Shown one piece after another: positions 18,330 to 26,739 of a stretch of DNA of 64,000 nucleotides. Numbering within the stretch: the first letter of the stretch is position 1; each line of letters starts with the position of its first letter. The notes under the pieces are model-generated. The model saw only the letters and a program-made list of their open reading frames with translations. It was not told where the DNA came from and ran no database searches. This DNA is from an uncultured Bacteroidales bacterium (GTDB lineage Bacteria; Bacteroidota; Bacteroidia; Bacteroidales; Paludibacteraceae), in contig CADBYS010000003.1 of assembly GCA_902798965.1 (NCBI GenBank), positions 1 to 64,000 on the forward strand. The letters are read 5' to 3'. A program made the translations under genes and the position numbers.

Positions 18330-19329
18330 ATTCAGCGTGACCGTTCGAACCGAGCACATTGATAATTTTGTGCTTGTACAGCTCCTCCATCAAGTCGCGT
18401 GCGGGACCGCAGTACTTACGCGGATCGAACTCACCCGGCTTCTCTGCAAATACCTTGCGAACAGCAGCGGTGAAGGCGAGACGCGAGTCACTATCGATGT
18501 TGATCTTGCAAACAGCGCTCTTCGCAGCCTTGCGCAGTTGCTCCTCAGGAATACCTACTGCGTCAGGCAGCTTGCCGCCGTATTTGTTGATCATATCTAC
18601 ATACTCCTGCGGAACGCTTGACGAACCGTGCAGTACGATCGGGAAACCGGGCAACTGCTCCATGATAGCGTCCAGTACATCAAATGCCAATGGAGGAGGA
18701 ACGAGCTTGCCGGTCTTCGGGTCGCGGGTGCACTGCTCCGGAGTGAACTTGTAAGCACCGTGGCTCGTACCGATAGAGATAGCCAAACTGTCGCAACCAG
18801 TGCGGGTAGCGAAGTCAACAACCTCTTCCGGTTTGGTATAGTGGCTAACGGCTGACGATACCTCGTCCTCAACACCTGCCAATACGCCGAGCTCAGCCTC
18901 AACGGTTACGTCATACTTGTGAGCATACTCTACTACTTTCTTTGTCAGAGCAATGTTCTCCTCGTAAGGCAGCGACGATGCGTCGATCATCACGCTCGAG
19001 AAACCGAAGTCAACGCAGCTCTTGCAAAGCTCGAAGCTGTCACCGTGGTCGAGGTGCAGACAAATCTGCGGATGCTCCCAACCCAACTCCTTGGCGTACT
19101 CTACAGCGCCTTGAGCCATGTAACGCAGCAGCGTTTGGTTAGCGTAGTTACGCGCACCTTTCGATACCTGCAGAATAACCGGGCTCTTCGTCTCTGCCGA
19201 AGCCTTGATGATAGCCTGCAACTGCTCCATGTTGTTGAAGTTGAATGCCGGGATAGCATAGCCACCCTTGATTGCCTTGGCAAACATCTCACGGGTGTTC
19301 ACCAGTCCTAATTCTTTGTAACTTACCAT
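18328..19329 (-). CDS. fba: Class II fructose-bisphosphate aldolase
   Basis: A 333-residue glycolytic and gluconeogenic enzyme that splits fructose 1,6-bisphosphate into dihydroxyacetone phosphate and glyceraldehyde 3-phosphate, using Zn. Zn- and substrate-binding signatures are visible: LHLDHGDSFE near residue 92 with the two functional His/Asp, EAELGVLAGVED near 142, SIGTSHGAYK near 186 and VLHGSSSVP near 232. The length and the long form of the active-site region fit the class II type common in Bacteroidales. A strong promoter lies upstream at 19439-19470. It is the first gene of a probable transcript that continues into the CoA-transferase. Confidence 0.97.
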   Translation of the reverse strand: MVSYKELGLVNTREMFAKAIKGGYAIPAFNFNNMEQLQAIIKASAETKSPVILQVSKGARNYANQTLLRYMAQGAVEYAKELGWEHPQICLHLDHGDSFELCKSCVDFGFSSVMIDASSLPYEENIALTKKVVEYAHKYDVTVEAELGVLAGVEDEVSSAVSHYTKPEEVVDFATRTGCDSLAISIGTSHGAYKFTPEQCTRDPKTGKLVPPPLAFDVLDAIMEQLPGFPIVLHGSSSVPQEYVDMINKYGGKLPDAVGIPEEQLRKAAKSAVCKINIDSDSRLAFTAAVRKVFAEKPGEFDPRKYCGPARDLMEELYKHKIINVLGSNGHAE

Positions 19330-19438
19330 AACTTTTTAATTTTGTTAGTTTGATATTTTTTGTTTGTTTTTGTGTTGTCGGCACATTTTCTCTGCGTACA
19401 TGCGCGCGAAATTCGAGTGCGCGCATAATTCGAGGTTG

Positions 19439-19470
19439 CAAAGGTACAAAAAAAAAATGACATTTGCAAA
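19439..19470 (-). promoter_or_regulatory. Promoter of fba
   Basis: Reading the minus strand, TTTG is at 19470-19467 and TACCTTTG at 19446-19439, with a 20-base spacer. The transcript would start near 19432 with a leader of about 100 bases. Confidence 0.8.
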
Positions 19471-19560
19471 TTTTAGCAACAAAAAAATCCCACAATCTGC
19501 ATTTTTGTGAGATTTTTAGTAAAAATAGGCTATTTTGCGTCAAAAACTGACTTGTTTTTG

Positions 19561-19609
19561 CGAAAAACGAACCGAAACTTGGTACAATTTACCGGTACTT
19601 CGTTTCGGT
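19561..19609 (-). terminator. Probable terminator overlapping the 3' end of rsgA
   Basis: ACCGAAAC (19571-19578) pairs with GTTTCGGT (19602-19609). On the minus strand the hairpin is followed by TCGTTTTTCG. The stem begins inside the last codons of rsgA. The U run is interrupted, so efficiency is uncertain. Confidence 0.45.
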
Positions 19610-20509
19610 TATGTCATTCAGTATGCTCATATAGCTCTCGTATCGGGAATAGGCGATCGACTTGCCTACCTCCGGCAGCACGGCACAACCGTTTTCACCG
19701 CAATGAATACAATTGGAGAAACGGCAATTGCGGCTCACTGCAAATATCTCCTTGAAGTAATGCCCTACTTCCTCCCGTTGCATATCGATGGTACCAAAAC
19801 CCTTGATGCCCGGAGTATCAATCACCCAACCTCCTTCAGGTAGGGGATACATCTCGCTGAAGGTCGTGGTGTGCATACCTTTATTATGCGCGTGGCTGAT
19901 GTCGCCCGTGCGGGTCATATCTTTGCCGAAGATGGCATTCAGCAGGGTGGATTTGCCCACACCCGAGTTACCGCTCAGCAAGGTGATTTTTCCGATGAAT
20001 TCGTGCTTTATTTCTTCGACACAACCGTTCAACGCACTGATGGCAAACGAAGGGTATCCCAGCGAGCGGTACAAGCGCATCAACTCATAGAGTTGATTCT
20101 CTTCGGTTGCATCGAGTAAATCCTCCTTGTTGAAGATAAGCATTGCCGGCACGCTGTACGCCTCAGCTGTGGCGAGCAGACGATCGATGAACGTAGTGGA
20201 AGTGACAGGATGGTTGATGGTTACCAGTAGCGCTACCTGATCGATGTTCGCTGCAAGGATATGCGACTGCTTCGACAGGTTCGTACTGCGGCGGATGATA
20301 TAGTTCCTACGCGGCAAAATAGAGGTTATCCACGTTGTGCCATCGGCTTGCTGCTCGATGGTCACGCGGTCACCTACCGCCACAGGATTCGTGGAACGTA
20401 TACCCGCAATACGCAGATTGCCCTTGATGTGGCAATCCACGACAGTACCGTCGGAGCGTAACACCCCGATAGTACTGCCTGTTGATTTGATTGCTAAACC
20501 TTCGTTCAT
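19589..20509 (-). CDS. rsgA: Ribosome small subunit-dependent GTPase A
   Basis: A 306-residue circularly permuted GTPase that assists late 30S maturation. The order is an N-terminal OB fold, then the permuted G motifs (FNKED as G4, GNSGVGKSTLLNAI as G1 with the Walker lysine, DTPGIKGF as G3), then a C-terminal zinc knuckle with Cys/His ligands (CRFSNCIHCGENGC). I chose the ATG at 20509 (MNEGLAIKST), which matches the usual N-terminus; a start nine bases upstream is possible. It lies just after frr in a run of translation- and nucleotide-related genes (pyrH, frr, rsgA) on one strand. Confidence 0.96.
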   Translation of the reverse strand: MNEGLAIKSTGSTIGVLRSDGTVVDCHIKGNLRIAGIRSTNPVAVGDRVTIEQQADGTTWITSILPRRNYIIRRSTNLSKQSHILAANIDQVALLVTINHPVTSTTFIDRLLATAEAYSVPAMLIFNKEDLLDATEENQLYELMRLYRSLGYPSFAISALNGCVEEIKHEFIGKITLLSGNSGVGKSTLLNAIFGKDMTRTGDISHAHNKGMHTTTFSEMYPLPEGGWVIDTPGIKGFGTIDMQREEVGHYFKEIFAVSRNCRFSNCIHCGENGCAVLPEVGKSIAYSRYESYMSILNDITETKYR

Positions 20510-20527
20510 GCAGAGCATGGCTGACGA

Positions 20528-21088
20528 TTATACCGTCATGATCTCCTTCTCCTTCTTGGCATATACCTCGTCGATCTGACGGATATATTTGTCATGAAGT
20601 TTCTGTGCTTCACCCTCGGCATCTTTCTCGGCATCCTCAGGCATACCGTCCTTTACCTGCTTTTTGAGCGTCTCGATGGCATCGCGGCGGGCGTTACGGA
20701 TACTTACCTTGGCATTCTCGGCTTCGCCCTTGCATTGCTTGGCGAGTTGCTGACGACGTTCCTCGGTCAGCGGCGGCAGAATCAGACGAATCGTCTCGCC
20801 GTTGTTGTTCGGTGCCAGACCGATGTTCGAGTTGATGATAGCACGCTCGATGTCGCCGATAATCTTTTTCTCCCAGGGTTGGATAGCAATGGTGCGGGCA
20901 TCAGGCGTTGTGATGGTAGCTACATTGGCCAACGGAGTCATCGCACCGTAATAATCGATGCGGATGGCATCAAGGATACGCGGACTGGCTTTGCCGGCAC
21001 GGATATGTGCCAACGCATCATCCAGGAAGAGCACAGCTGCCTGCATCGACTCTTCCGCCTCATTCAGAATCTGTTTTGCTTCAATCAT
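20528..21088 (-). CDS. frr: Ribosome recycling factor
   Basis: A 186-residue protein of the usual length. With EF-G it splits post-termination ribosomes. The conserved segments [22 protein letters not shown] and [17 protein letters not shown] are visible, as are [13 protein letters not shown] and the C-terminal helix. The start ATG at 21088 is preceded by an A/T-rich gap. pyrH lies upstream, an order found in many bacteria. The gap to pyrH holds a dispersed 24-base repeat. Confidence 0.98.
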   Translation of the reverse strand: MIEAKQILNEAEESMQAAVLFLDDALAHIRAGKASPRILDAIRIDYYGAMTPLANVATITTPDARTIAIQPWEKKIIGDIERAIINSNIGLAPNNNGETIRLILPPLTEERRQQLAKQCKGEAENAKVSIRNARRDAIETLKKQVKDGMPEDAEKDAEGEAQKLHDKYIRQIDEVYAKKEKEIMTV

Positions 21089-21112
21089 ACTATTATTATT
21101 TTTATTGTTGTC

Positions 21113-21148
21113 CTTCTTTTGTCTTTGAACGTTAGCGGTCTTTTGTCT
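21113..21148. repeat. Dispersed 24-base repeat copy between pyrH and frr
   Basis: TCTTTGAACGTTAGCGGTCT plus TTTG at 21122-21145 differs by one base from the tandem units at 16747-16794, 4.4 kb away. It is preceded by CTTCTTTTG, again the same vocabulary. Confidence 0.8.
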
Positions 21149-21152
21149 CCCC

Positions 21153-21860
21153 TCACGGAGTGACTAATGTTCCTATCTTCTCGCCGGACATCACTTTCTG
21201 CAGGTTGCCGGGTTTATCCATGTTGAATACATAGATTGGCATACCGTTCTCCTTGCACATCACGGTAGCGGTCTGATCCATTACTTTCAGTCCGCGACGG
21301 ATCACCTCATCGTAGGTTATCGTTTCGAACTTCGTAGCCGTAGGATCTTTCTCAGGATCAGCGGTGTAGATGCCATCCACACGTGTGCCCTTGAGCATCA
21401 CGTCGGCTTGTATCTCCAGTGCGCGCAGCGACGAACCGGTATCGGTTGTGAAGTACGGGCTGCCCGTGCCGCCGGCAAGAATAACCACATTGCCCTTGTT
21501 CAACAGGCGCTTGGCTTTGTCGGGGCTGTAGTGGTTGCCTATAGGCTCCATGCAGATACTGGTCAGCACGCGTACCGGCTGATCGATGGCCTCAAACGCA
21601 CTGGCCAAGGCAAGCGCGTTGATGCAGGTGGCAAGCATCCCCATCTGATCGCCTTTCACGCGATCGAAACCGCGTTTCGAACCGCTCAAGCCGCGGAAGA
21701 TATTACCACCACCGATGACGATTGCCACCTGCACACCTTGCTGTGCGATGGCTTTGATCTGTTCGGTGTACTCATGCAGACGATCGGTATCAATACCAAA
21801 ACCCTGCTTGCCTTGCAGACTCTCACCCGAGAGTTTTAATAGGATTCGTTTGAATTGCAT
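21153..21860 (-). CDS. pyrH: UMP kinase
   Basis: A 235-residue amino-acid-kinase-fold enzyme that phosphorylates UMP to UDP in pyrimidine synthesis. [18 protein letters not shown] gives the N-terminal ATP-binding Lys/Gly loop. [10 protein letters not shown] is the phosphate loop, and [12 protein letters not shown] and [13 protein letters not shown] are family signatures. It is the second gene of a minus-strand run after the PcrA/UvrD helicase (18-base gap). Confidence 0.98.
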   Translation of the reverse strand: MQFKRILLKLSGESLQGKQGFGIDTDRLHEYTEQIKAIAQQGVQVAIVIGGGNIFRGLSGSKRGFDRVKGDQMGMLATCINALALASAFEAIDQPVRVLTSICMEPIGNHYSPDKAKRLLNKGNVVILAGGTGSPYFTTDTGSSLRALEIQADVMLKGTRVDGIYTADPEKDPTATKFETITYDEVIRRGLKVMDQTATVMCKENGMPIYVFNMDKPGNLQKVMSGEKIGTLVTP

Positions 21861-21878
21861 AGTATTTGGATTTTGTAG

Positions 21879-24167
21879 TTATATCCTGTTCAGTTTTGCA
21901 TACGCCAGCAGCAATGTTTTCATTCCCTTGGTGTCGAACTCTATCTCTATCTTCTCGTTATCATTCTCCATATATACGCGTTTCACCGTCCCTTGCCCGA
22001 ACACCTTATGGTCAATCCTGTCGCCTTCGTGCCACTCGGAAGCCACGGTCTGCTGCGTGCCTTTGGGTTTGCTACCTGTGGTGGGTTTGAGCGAACGCGG
22101 CGCGGCTGCCGGCTGCTCATAACGGGGCTTCTGCTCGTAGATGATCGGGTGTCCCCACGGTGTGAACTCCGGCGGTTCTTGCACCCAGGGCGAGGGTTGC
22201 GCACTCACGGCACTCAGCTGCTGAATGTACTGCCTATCAATATCCTTCAGGAATCGCGACGGGTTGCTGAAGTTCACCTGCCCGTTCCGCCAACGCTGCG
22301 AGGCGTATGTCAAGTAACACTCCTGTTCGGCACGGGTGATGGCTACGTATAGCAAGCGCCTCTCCTCCTCTATCTCGCTCTCTGTCTGGCAAAAAGCCGA
22401 CGGAAACAGATTCTCCTCCAGACCCACGATGAACACCACGGGGAACTCCAATCCCTTAGCCGAGTGAACGGTCATCATCGTGATGCGCGAGGTGGTATCA
22501 TCGGTGTTTTCGTCCTGGTCGGTCAGCAGACTCACCTCATGGATAAAATCCGTGATGCGCGTATCTTCCCCTTGCTGCGTGCGGTCATCCACATACTGCT
22601 TGATGCCGCTCAGCAGCTCCTCCAGGTTACCCTTGCGGTCTATACCTTCGGCAGTGGTATCCAGTGCCGCATCCGCCATCATTCCCGACTGATTGAGCAC
22701 AGTCTGCGCAAACTCAAAGGCATCTTTCTCAGCGGCTTGCTTGGCAAACTCACCTATCTTCTCCGCAAAAGCCTGCAACTTCCTGCCCGTGGCAGCGGAT
22801 ATCTCTGCCGAATACTTATCGGGCGCTTGCATCACGCGCAGCATCGATACACCCTCGCTTATCGCTGCCGCGCGCACACGGCTCATCGTTGTGTCGCCTA
22901 TGCCGCGTTTGGGCACATTCACGATGCGCTCCAAGGCCTCATCGTCGCTGCCGTTCACTGCCAGACGAAAATACGCTATCGCATCCTTGATCTCCTTGCG
23001 CTGGTAGAAACTCATACCGCCGTATATGCGGTAGGGGATATTCAGCTTGCGCATCTCTTCCTCCAGGTTACGGCTCTGCGCATTAGTGCGGTAGAGGATA
23101 GCTATCTCCTCGTAGTCACGCTTATTCAACCTGTGCAGTCCGAGTATCTGTTTGGCTACCGCCGAACTCTCCTCGCGGTCGTTGCCATAACCTGTCAGGC
23201 GCAACCGCTCACCTTCCTCCTTCTCCGAATACACCTGCTTGAATATCTGCGCCTTATTCTTGTGTATCAGGCTGTTGGCGGCATTCACTATGTTCTGCGT
23301 CGAGCGGTAGTTGCGCTCCAGTTTGAACAGTTTGGCACCTACATAGCCGTTCTGGAAGTTCAGTATATTCTCTATCGTTGCCCCGCGGAAACTATATATA
23401 CTCTGCGCGTCATCGCCCACCACGCATATATGGTTCTGCGGCTCGGACAGCAGCTTGACTATCAGGTACTGCGTGTGGTTCGTATCCTGATACTCATCCA
23501 CCAGCACGTGCCAGAAGCGCTCCTGATATCGCTTCAATACCTCGGCATTCTGCCTGAGCAGCAGTACCGTGTACATCAGCAGGTCATCAAAATCCATCGC
23601 ATTGGCGCTGCGCAAGCGGTGGTTGTACTCGGCATACACCGAGCTCATCTTGTACAGCCGCTCCATGCGGTCGAGCTTGGCATAACCTTCGTGCTGCGCA
23701 TACGCCTCGGGATTGACGAAGTTCGCCTTAGCCGCGCTTATTCGCGCCAGCACCATGTTCGACTTGTAAATCTTGTCATCCAACTGCAGATCCTTCACAA
23801 TCTTCTTTACCAGACTCTTCTGGTCGGCGGCATCGTAGATGGTAAAGTCGCGCGTGAATCCTATATGTTCCGCTTCCGCACGCAATATACGCGCGCACAT
23901 ACTATGGAAGGTACCCATCCACAGGTAGCGTGCTACCTCCTCCCCCACCAGTTTGTTGATACGCGACTTCATCTCGCGCGCGGCTTTGTTGGTAAATGTC
24001 AGCGCCAGGATATGTCCGGCGGGCACACCTTGGCTGAGCAGGTAAGCTATCTTGTAGGTCAACACGCGCGTCTTGCCGGAACCCGCTCCGGCTATCACCA
24101 GCAACGGCCCTTCGTTGTATGCCACTGCCGCGCGTTGACTCTCGTTTAACTCGTCAATAAACTGCAT
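21879..24167 (-). CDS. ATP-dependent DNA helicase of the PcrA/UvrD type
   Basis: A 762-residue superfamily 1A helicase that unwinds DNA 3' to 5' in repair and replication. Motifs in order: Q-motif LNESQRAAV, Walker A GAGSGKT, DEYQDTNHTQY (motif II), VGDDAQSIYSFRGA (motif III), the IYGGMSFYQRKEIKDAIAYF helicase core, TVHSAKGLEFPVVF and VAITRAEQECYLTYA. The C-terminus carries the small Tudor-like domain of PcrA (GDRIDHKVFGQGTVKRV). Its start at 24167 faces the divergent rRNA methyltransferase gene across a 147-base double promoter region. Confidence 0.96.
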   Translation of the reverse strand: MQFIDELNESQRAAVAYNEGPLLVIAGAGSGKTRVLTYKIAYLLSQGVPAGHILALTFTNKAAREMKSRINKLVGEEVARYLWMGTFHSMCARILRAEAEHIGFTRDFTIYDAADQKSLVKKIVKDLQLDDKIYKSNMVLARISAAKANFVNPEAYAQHEGYAKLDRMERLYKMSSVYAEYNHRLRSANAMDFDDLLMYTVLLLRQNAEVLKRYQERFWHVLVDEYQDTNHTQYLIVKLLSEPQNHICVVGDDAQSIYSFRGATIENILNFQNGYVGAKLFKLERNYRSTQNIVNAANSLIHKNKAQIFKQVYSEKEEGERLRLTGYGNDREESSAVAKQILGLHRLNKRDYEEIAILYRTNAQSRNLEEEMRKLNIPYRIYGGMSFYQRKEIKDAIAYFRLAVNGSDDEALERIVNVPKRGIGDTTMSRVRAAAISEGVSMLRVMQAPDKYSAEISAATGRKLQAFAEKIGEFAKQAAEKDAFEFAQTVLNQSGMMADAALDTTAEGIDRKGNLEELLSGIKQYVDDRTQQGEDTRITDFIHEVSLLTDQDENTDDTTSRITMMTVHSAKGLEFPVVFIVGLEENLFPSAFCQTESEIEEERRLLYVAITRAEQECYLTYASQRWRNGQVNFSNPSRFLKDIDRQYIQQLSAVSAQPSPWVQEPPEFTPWGHPIIYEQKPRYEQPAAAPRSLKPTTGSKPKGTQQTVASEWHEGDRIDHKVFGQGTVKRVYMENDNEKIEIEFDTKGMKTLLLAYAKLNRI

Positions 24168-24196
24168 TATTTTGTCGTTTCATTCAATTCGGGCTA

Positions 24197-24204
24197 CAAA
24201 GTTA
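24197..24204 (-). promoter_or_regulatory. Probable -7 element of the PcrA/UvrD helicase gene
   Basis: The minus strand reads TAACTTTG here, 30 bases before the start codon. A matching TTTG at the usual 20-base spacing is missing (TGAT instead), so the promoter is weaker by sequence or uses another upstream element. Confidence 0.45.
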
Positions 24205-24243
24205 CAAAAAAAAAATGAAAAATCATAGTTTTTTGCGATTTTT

Positions 24244-24275
24244 TTTGCAAAAATGCTATTTTTTTTGTAACTTTG
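24244..24275 (+). promoter_or_regulatory. Promoter of the rRNA methyltransferase gene
   Basis: TTTG at 24244-24247 and TAACTTTG at 24268-24275 with a 20-base spacer. The leader is about 33 bases. Confidence 0.8.
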
Positions 24276-24314
24276 TAGGCGATTTGGCAAAAAACGGCAA
24301 ATTTTGAACGAAAA

Positions 24315-25661
24315 ATGATGTTACCTGTAGAGTTTATCGACATGATGCAACAGCAGTTGGGTGCCCAAGCTCCCAACCTGTTTCATGCCCTCGAGCAGGA
24401 ACCGGTGACCTCCATTCGTCTTAACGACAAGATCGACGAGTTGTCGTTCGATGCCGATATCGACGAGGTGCCCTGGCACTATGAGGGCTACTACTTGTCC
24501 GAGCGTCCGCAGTTCACCCTCGATCCGCTGTTCCATGCGGGTTGTTACTATGTGCAGGAAGCCAGCTCGATGCTCATCCAGCGCGCCCTGGAGCAATATG
24601 TGAGCGAGCAGAGCATCGTTCTTGACCTCTGTGCTGCGCCCGGCGGCAAGTCCACGCTCATCAGTCAGTATCTGGGTGCGCAGGGATTGCTTGTAGCCAA
24701 CGAGGTGGTGCGTCAGCGGGTGTTCATCCTGTCCGAGAATATTCAGAAGTGGGGCAATGGCAATACCGTTGTTACGCATAACGCCCCCTCGTTGTTCGGG
24801 CAAGTGATGCGCAACGCTTTCGATTGCATGTTGGTGGATGCACCCTGCTCGGGCGAAGGTATGTTCCGCAAGGATGAGCAGGCTATAGCTGACTGGTCGA
24901 TGCGTACCGTGCGTACCTGCGTCGAGCGCCAACGTTCCATCCTGTCCGATGCCTGGGATGCGCTCAAGCCCGGAGGCATACTTATCTACTCTACCTGCAC
25001 GTTCAACCGACATGAGAATGAGGAGAACGCCCTGTGGATTGCCGAGGAGTTAGGCGCCGACATTCTGTCCATCAGCATGGATCCCGAGTGGGGCATCACC
25101 GAGAGCATAGCCGGCTATCATTGCTACCCGCATCTCGTACGCGGCGAGGGATTCTACCTCTGCGCGCTGCGCAAGCATAAGAAGGATTTTGCTCCTTTCC
25201 GCCCCAGGACTTCCAAGAAACCCAATAGCACTCCTATCACAGCCGACGACCGCGAGCTCGTCCGTTCGTGGCTGTGTCAGCCCGACGAGTGGGCACTGCG
25301 CCAGCTCGACCGCTTCATCACCGCCTACCCCATGCGCCACAAGGATCTGATTGACTATATGAACACCCAGTTCCTGTGCATCTCTACGGGTTTCGGTCTG
25401 GCGGAGGAACGCGGCAAGCATTTCGCGCCGCAGCATAGCCTGGCTATGTCGAAGGCCGCACGACTCGAGGCGTTCGCGCAACTCGAGCTTAGCCTGGATA
25501 ATGCCTTGGCGTTCCTGCGCACCGAGGCGTTGCCTATTCCTAACCTCCCGCTCGGGCTGCTTATGGTTACCTATCATGGTGTGCCGCTGGGGTTTGTAAA
25601 GAATGTGGGTTCACGTTGTAATAATCTCTATCCGAACGAATGGCGCATACGCAATCTGTAA
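24315..25661 (+). CDS. RsmF/NOL1-type rRNA (cytosine-C5) methyltransferase
   Basis: A 448-residue S-adenosylmethionine-dependent RNA methyltransferase of the NOL1/NOP2/sun family. The SAM-binding motif I is DLCAAPGGKSTL (about residues 98-109). The two catalytic cysteines lie in DAPCSGEGMF (motif IV) and YSTCTFNRHENE (motif VI). The C-terminal half resembles the RsmF accessory and PUA-like domain. The exact rRNA position modified is not readable. Two adjacent ATGs (24315 and 24318) are possible starts. The 3' end overlaps the next gene by 22 bases. Confidence 0.93.
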   Translation: MMLPVEFIDMMQQQLGAQAPNLFHALEQEPVTSIRLNDKIDELSFDADIDEVPWHYEGYYLSERPQFTLDPLFHAGCYYVQEASSMLIQRALEQYVSEQSIVLDLCAAPGGKSTLISQYLGAQGLLVANEVVRQRVFILSENIQKWGNGNTVVTHNAPSLFGQVMRNAFDCMLVDAPCSGEGMFRKDEQAIADWSMRTVRTCVERQRSILSDAWDALKPGGILIYSTCTFNRHENEENALWIAEELGADILSISMDPEWGITESIAGYHCYPHLVRGEGFYLCALRKHKKDFAPFRPRTSKKPNSTPITADDRELVRSWLCQPDEWALRQLDRFITAYPMRHKDLIDYMNTQFLCISTGFGLAEERGKHFAPQHSLAMSKAARLEAFAQLELSLDNALAFLRTEALPIPNLPLGLLMVTYHGVPLGFVKNVGSRCNNLYPNEWRIRNL

Positions 25662-26617
25662 TAACTCGCTGCATAGCGGTTCTCGGCTTGTTCCTGCTCA
25701 CGCACTCAGCCGCAGCACAACAATGGCACACAACCATTGAGATCGCTTATCCCGCTCAGATCACTCTGCCGCAACAGATCAGCGAACTGCTGCTGGTCAA
25801 CAACACCGTGGCGCACCCCGACGTGCCGCTCGGCGCGTTCTATACCCTGATGGCTGCCTCCGAGACGCTCGAGGGATCGGACTACCTGCCATCCGTTCTG
25901 GAAACCTCGCAGAATGAATCAGGCAGCATCTACCGCAAGCAACTGCTATCGGCGGAGAAGGTCGATTCGCTGCTCACACTCTATGGTAGCGATGCCTTGC
26001 TCGTACTCAATCAGCTGATTGTGCATCCTACCACCGAAAGTTTTGCCACGCAATCCGACACCTACTATGCCTATGTCGAGGCGATTGCCGCTACGCATTG
26101 GACGCTGTACTACCGCAAGGATGCCAATGCCCCGCTGCCCGAACGCATAGCCGGGCGCAACCTGCAATACGCCGATACCCTGTATTGGGAAAGCGAGGCG
26201 GAAAATATCCAAGAGGCTTTAGCCGCTCTGCCTTCGATGGAGGAGGCACGCAACGAGATGTGCGTATATATAGGCGAGCACCTCGCCTCACGATTCCTGC
26301 CGCAGATAGAAACGGAAGACCGCTACCTCTACGATCTGGGCAAGGACGATGCCGGTATGCAATATTTCGCCCGCAAGCAGTGGCAACAAGCCATCGATGC
26401 CTGGGCACAACCGCAGTCGGACAACAAAGCTGCCGCCTATGCTGCCGCCAACTCTGCCGTGGCGTACGAACTGCTCGGCGACATCGATTCCGCCTGTGCC
26501 GCAGCCGAGAAATCTATAACTTATTTTTCCGCTCTACGCTCCTCCGATGCCCGCCAACAAGCCGTAAATATGCGCTACTATCTTGAGCGACTGCAAAGTT
26601 TTCCACGCGCGAATTAA
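25640..26617 (+). CDS. DUF6340-like exported TPR protein
   Basis: A 325-residue protein with a signal peptide (about residues 1-26, ending SAAAQ). The N-terminal part (YPAQITLPQQISELLLVNNTV) resembles the start of DUF6340 proteins of Bacteroidota. A C-terminal TPR-like helical region includes GMQYFARKQWQQAIDAW and AAYAAANSAVAYELLGDIDSACAAAEKSI. Role unknown; probably periplasmic or outer-membrane associated. The start lies inside the end of the methyltransferase gene, so the two are likely cotranscribed. Confidence 0.7.
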   Translation: MAHTQSVITRCIAVLGLFLLTHSAAAQQWHTTIEIAYPAQITLPQQISELLLVNNTVAHPDVPLGAFYTLMAASETLEGSDYLPSVLETSQNESGSIYRKQLLSAEKVDSLLTLYGSDALLVLNQLIVHPTTESFATQSDTYYAYVEAIAATHWTLYYRKDANAPLPERIAGRNLQYADTLYWESEAENIQEALAALPSMEEARNEMCVYIGEHLASRFLPQIETEDRYLYDLGKDDAGMQYFARKQWQQAIDAWAQPQSDNKAAAYAAANSAVAYELLGDIDSACAAAEKSITYFSALRSSDARQQAVNMRYYLERLQSFPRAN

Positions 26618-26670
26618 CCCATCTTTCTGAAAACCTGTATATTGTGCAATAATAAAAATCCACAAGAAAA

Positions 26671-26702
26671 TTTGCATATTTGAAAAAAAAGCAGTACCTT
26701 TG
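26671..26702 (+). promoter_or_regulatory. Promoter of the TPR regulator gene
   Basis: TTTG at 26671-26674 and TACCTTTG at 26695-26702, 20-base spacer. The start codon is at 26740. Confidence 0.8.
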
Positions 26703-26739
26703 CATCCGCTAACAGATATCACTCAAACGGATAATAAAA

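Noticed and set aside
22464..24149. 561-residue plus-strand ORF opposite the PcrA/UvrD helicase
   Set aside because: Antisense to a clear helicase, Leu/His/Arg-rich without structure. The same holds for the long antisense ORFs at 12350-13468 and 50468-51550.
26618..26739. Riboswitch or leader RNA before the TPR regulator
   Set aside because: The gap holds a plain promoter and a short leader; I could not fold a convincing structured element.
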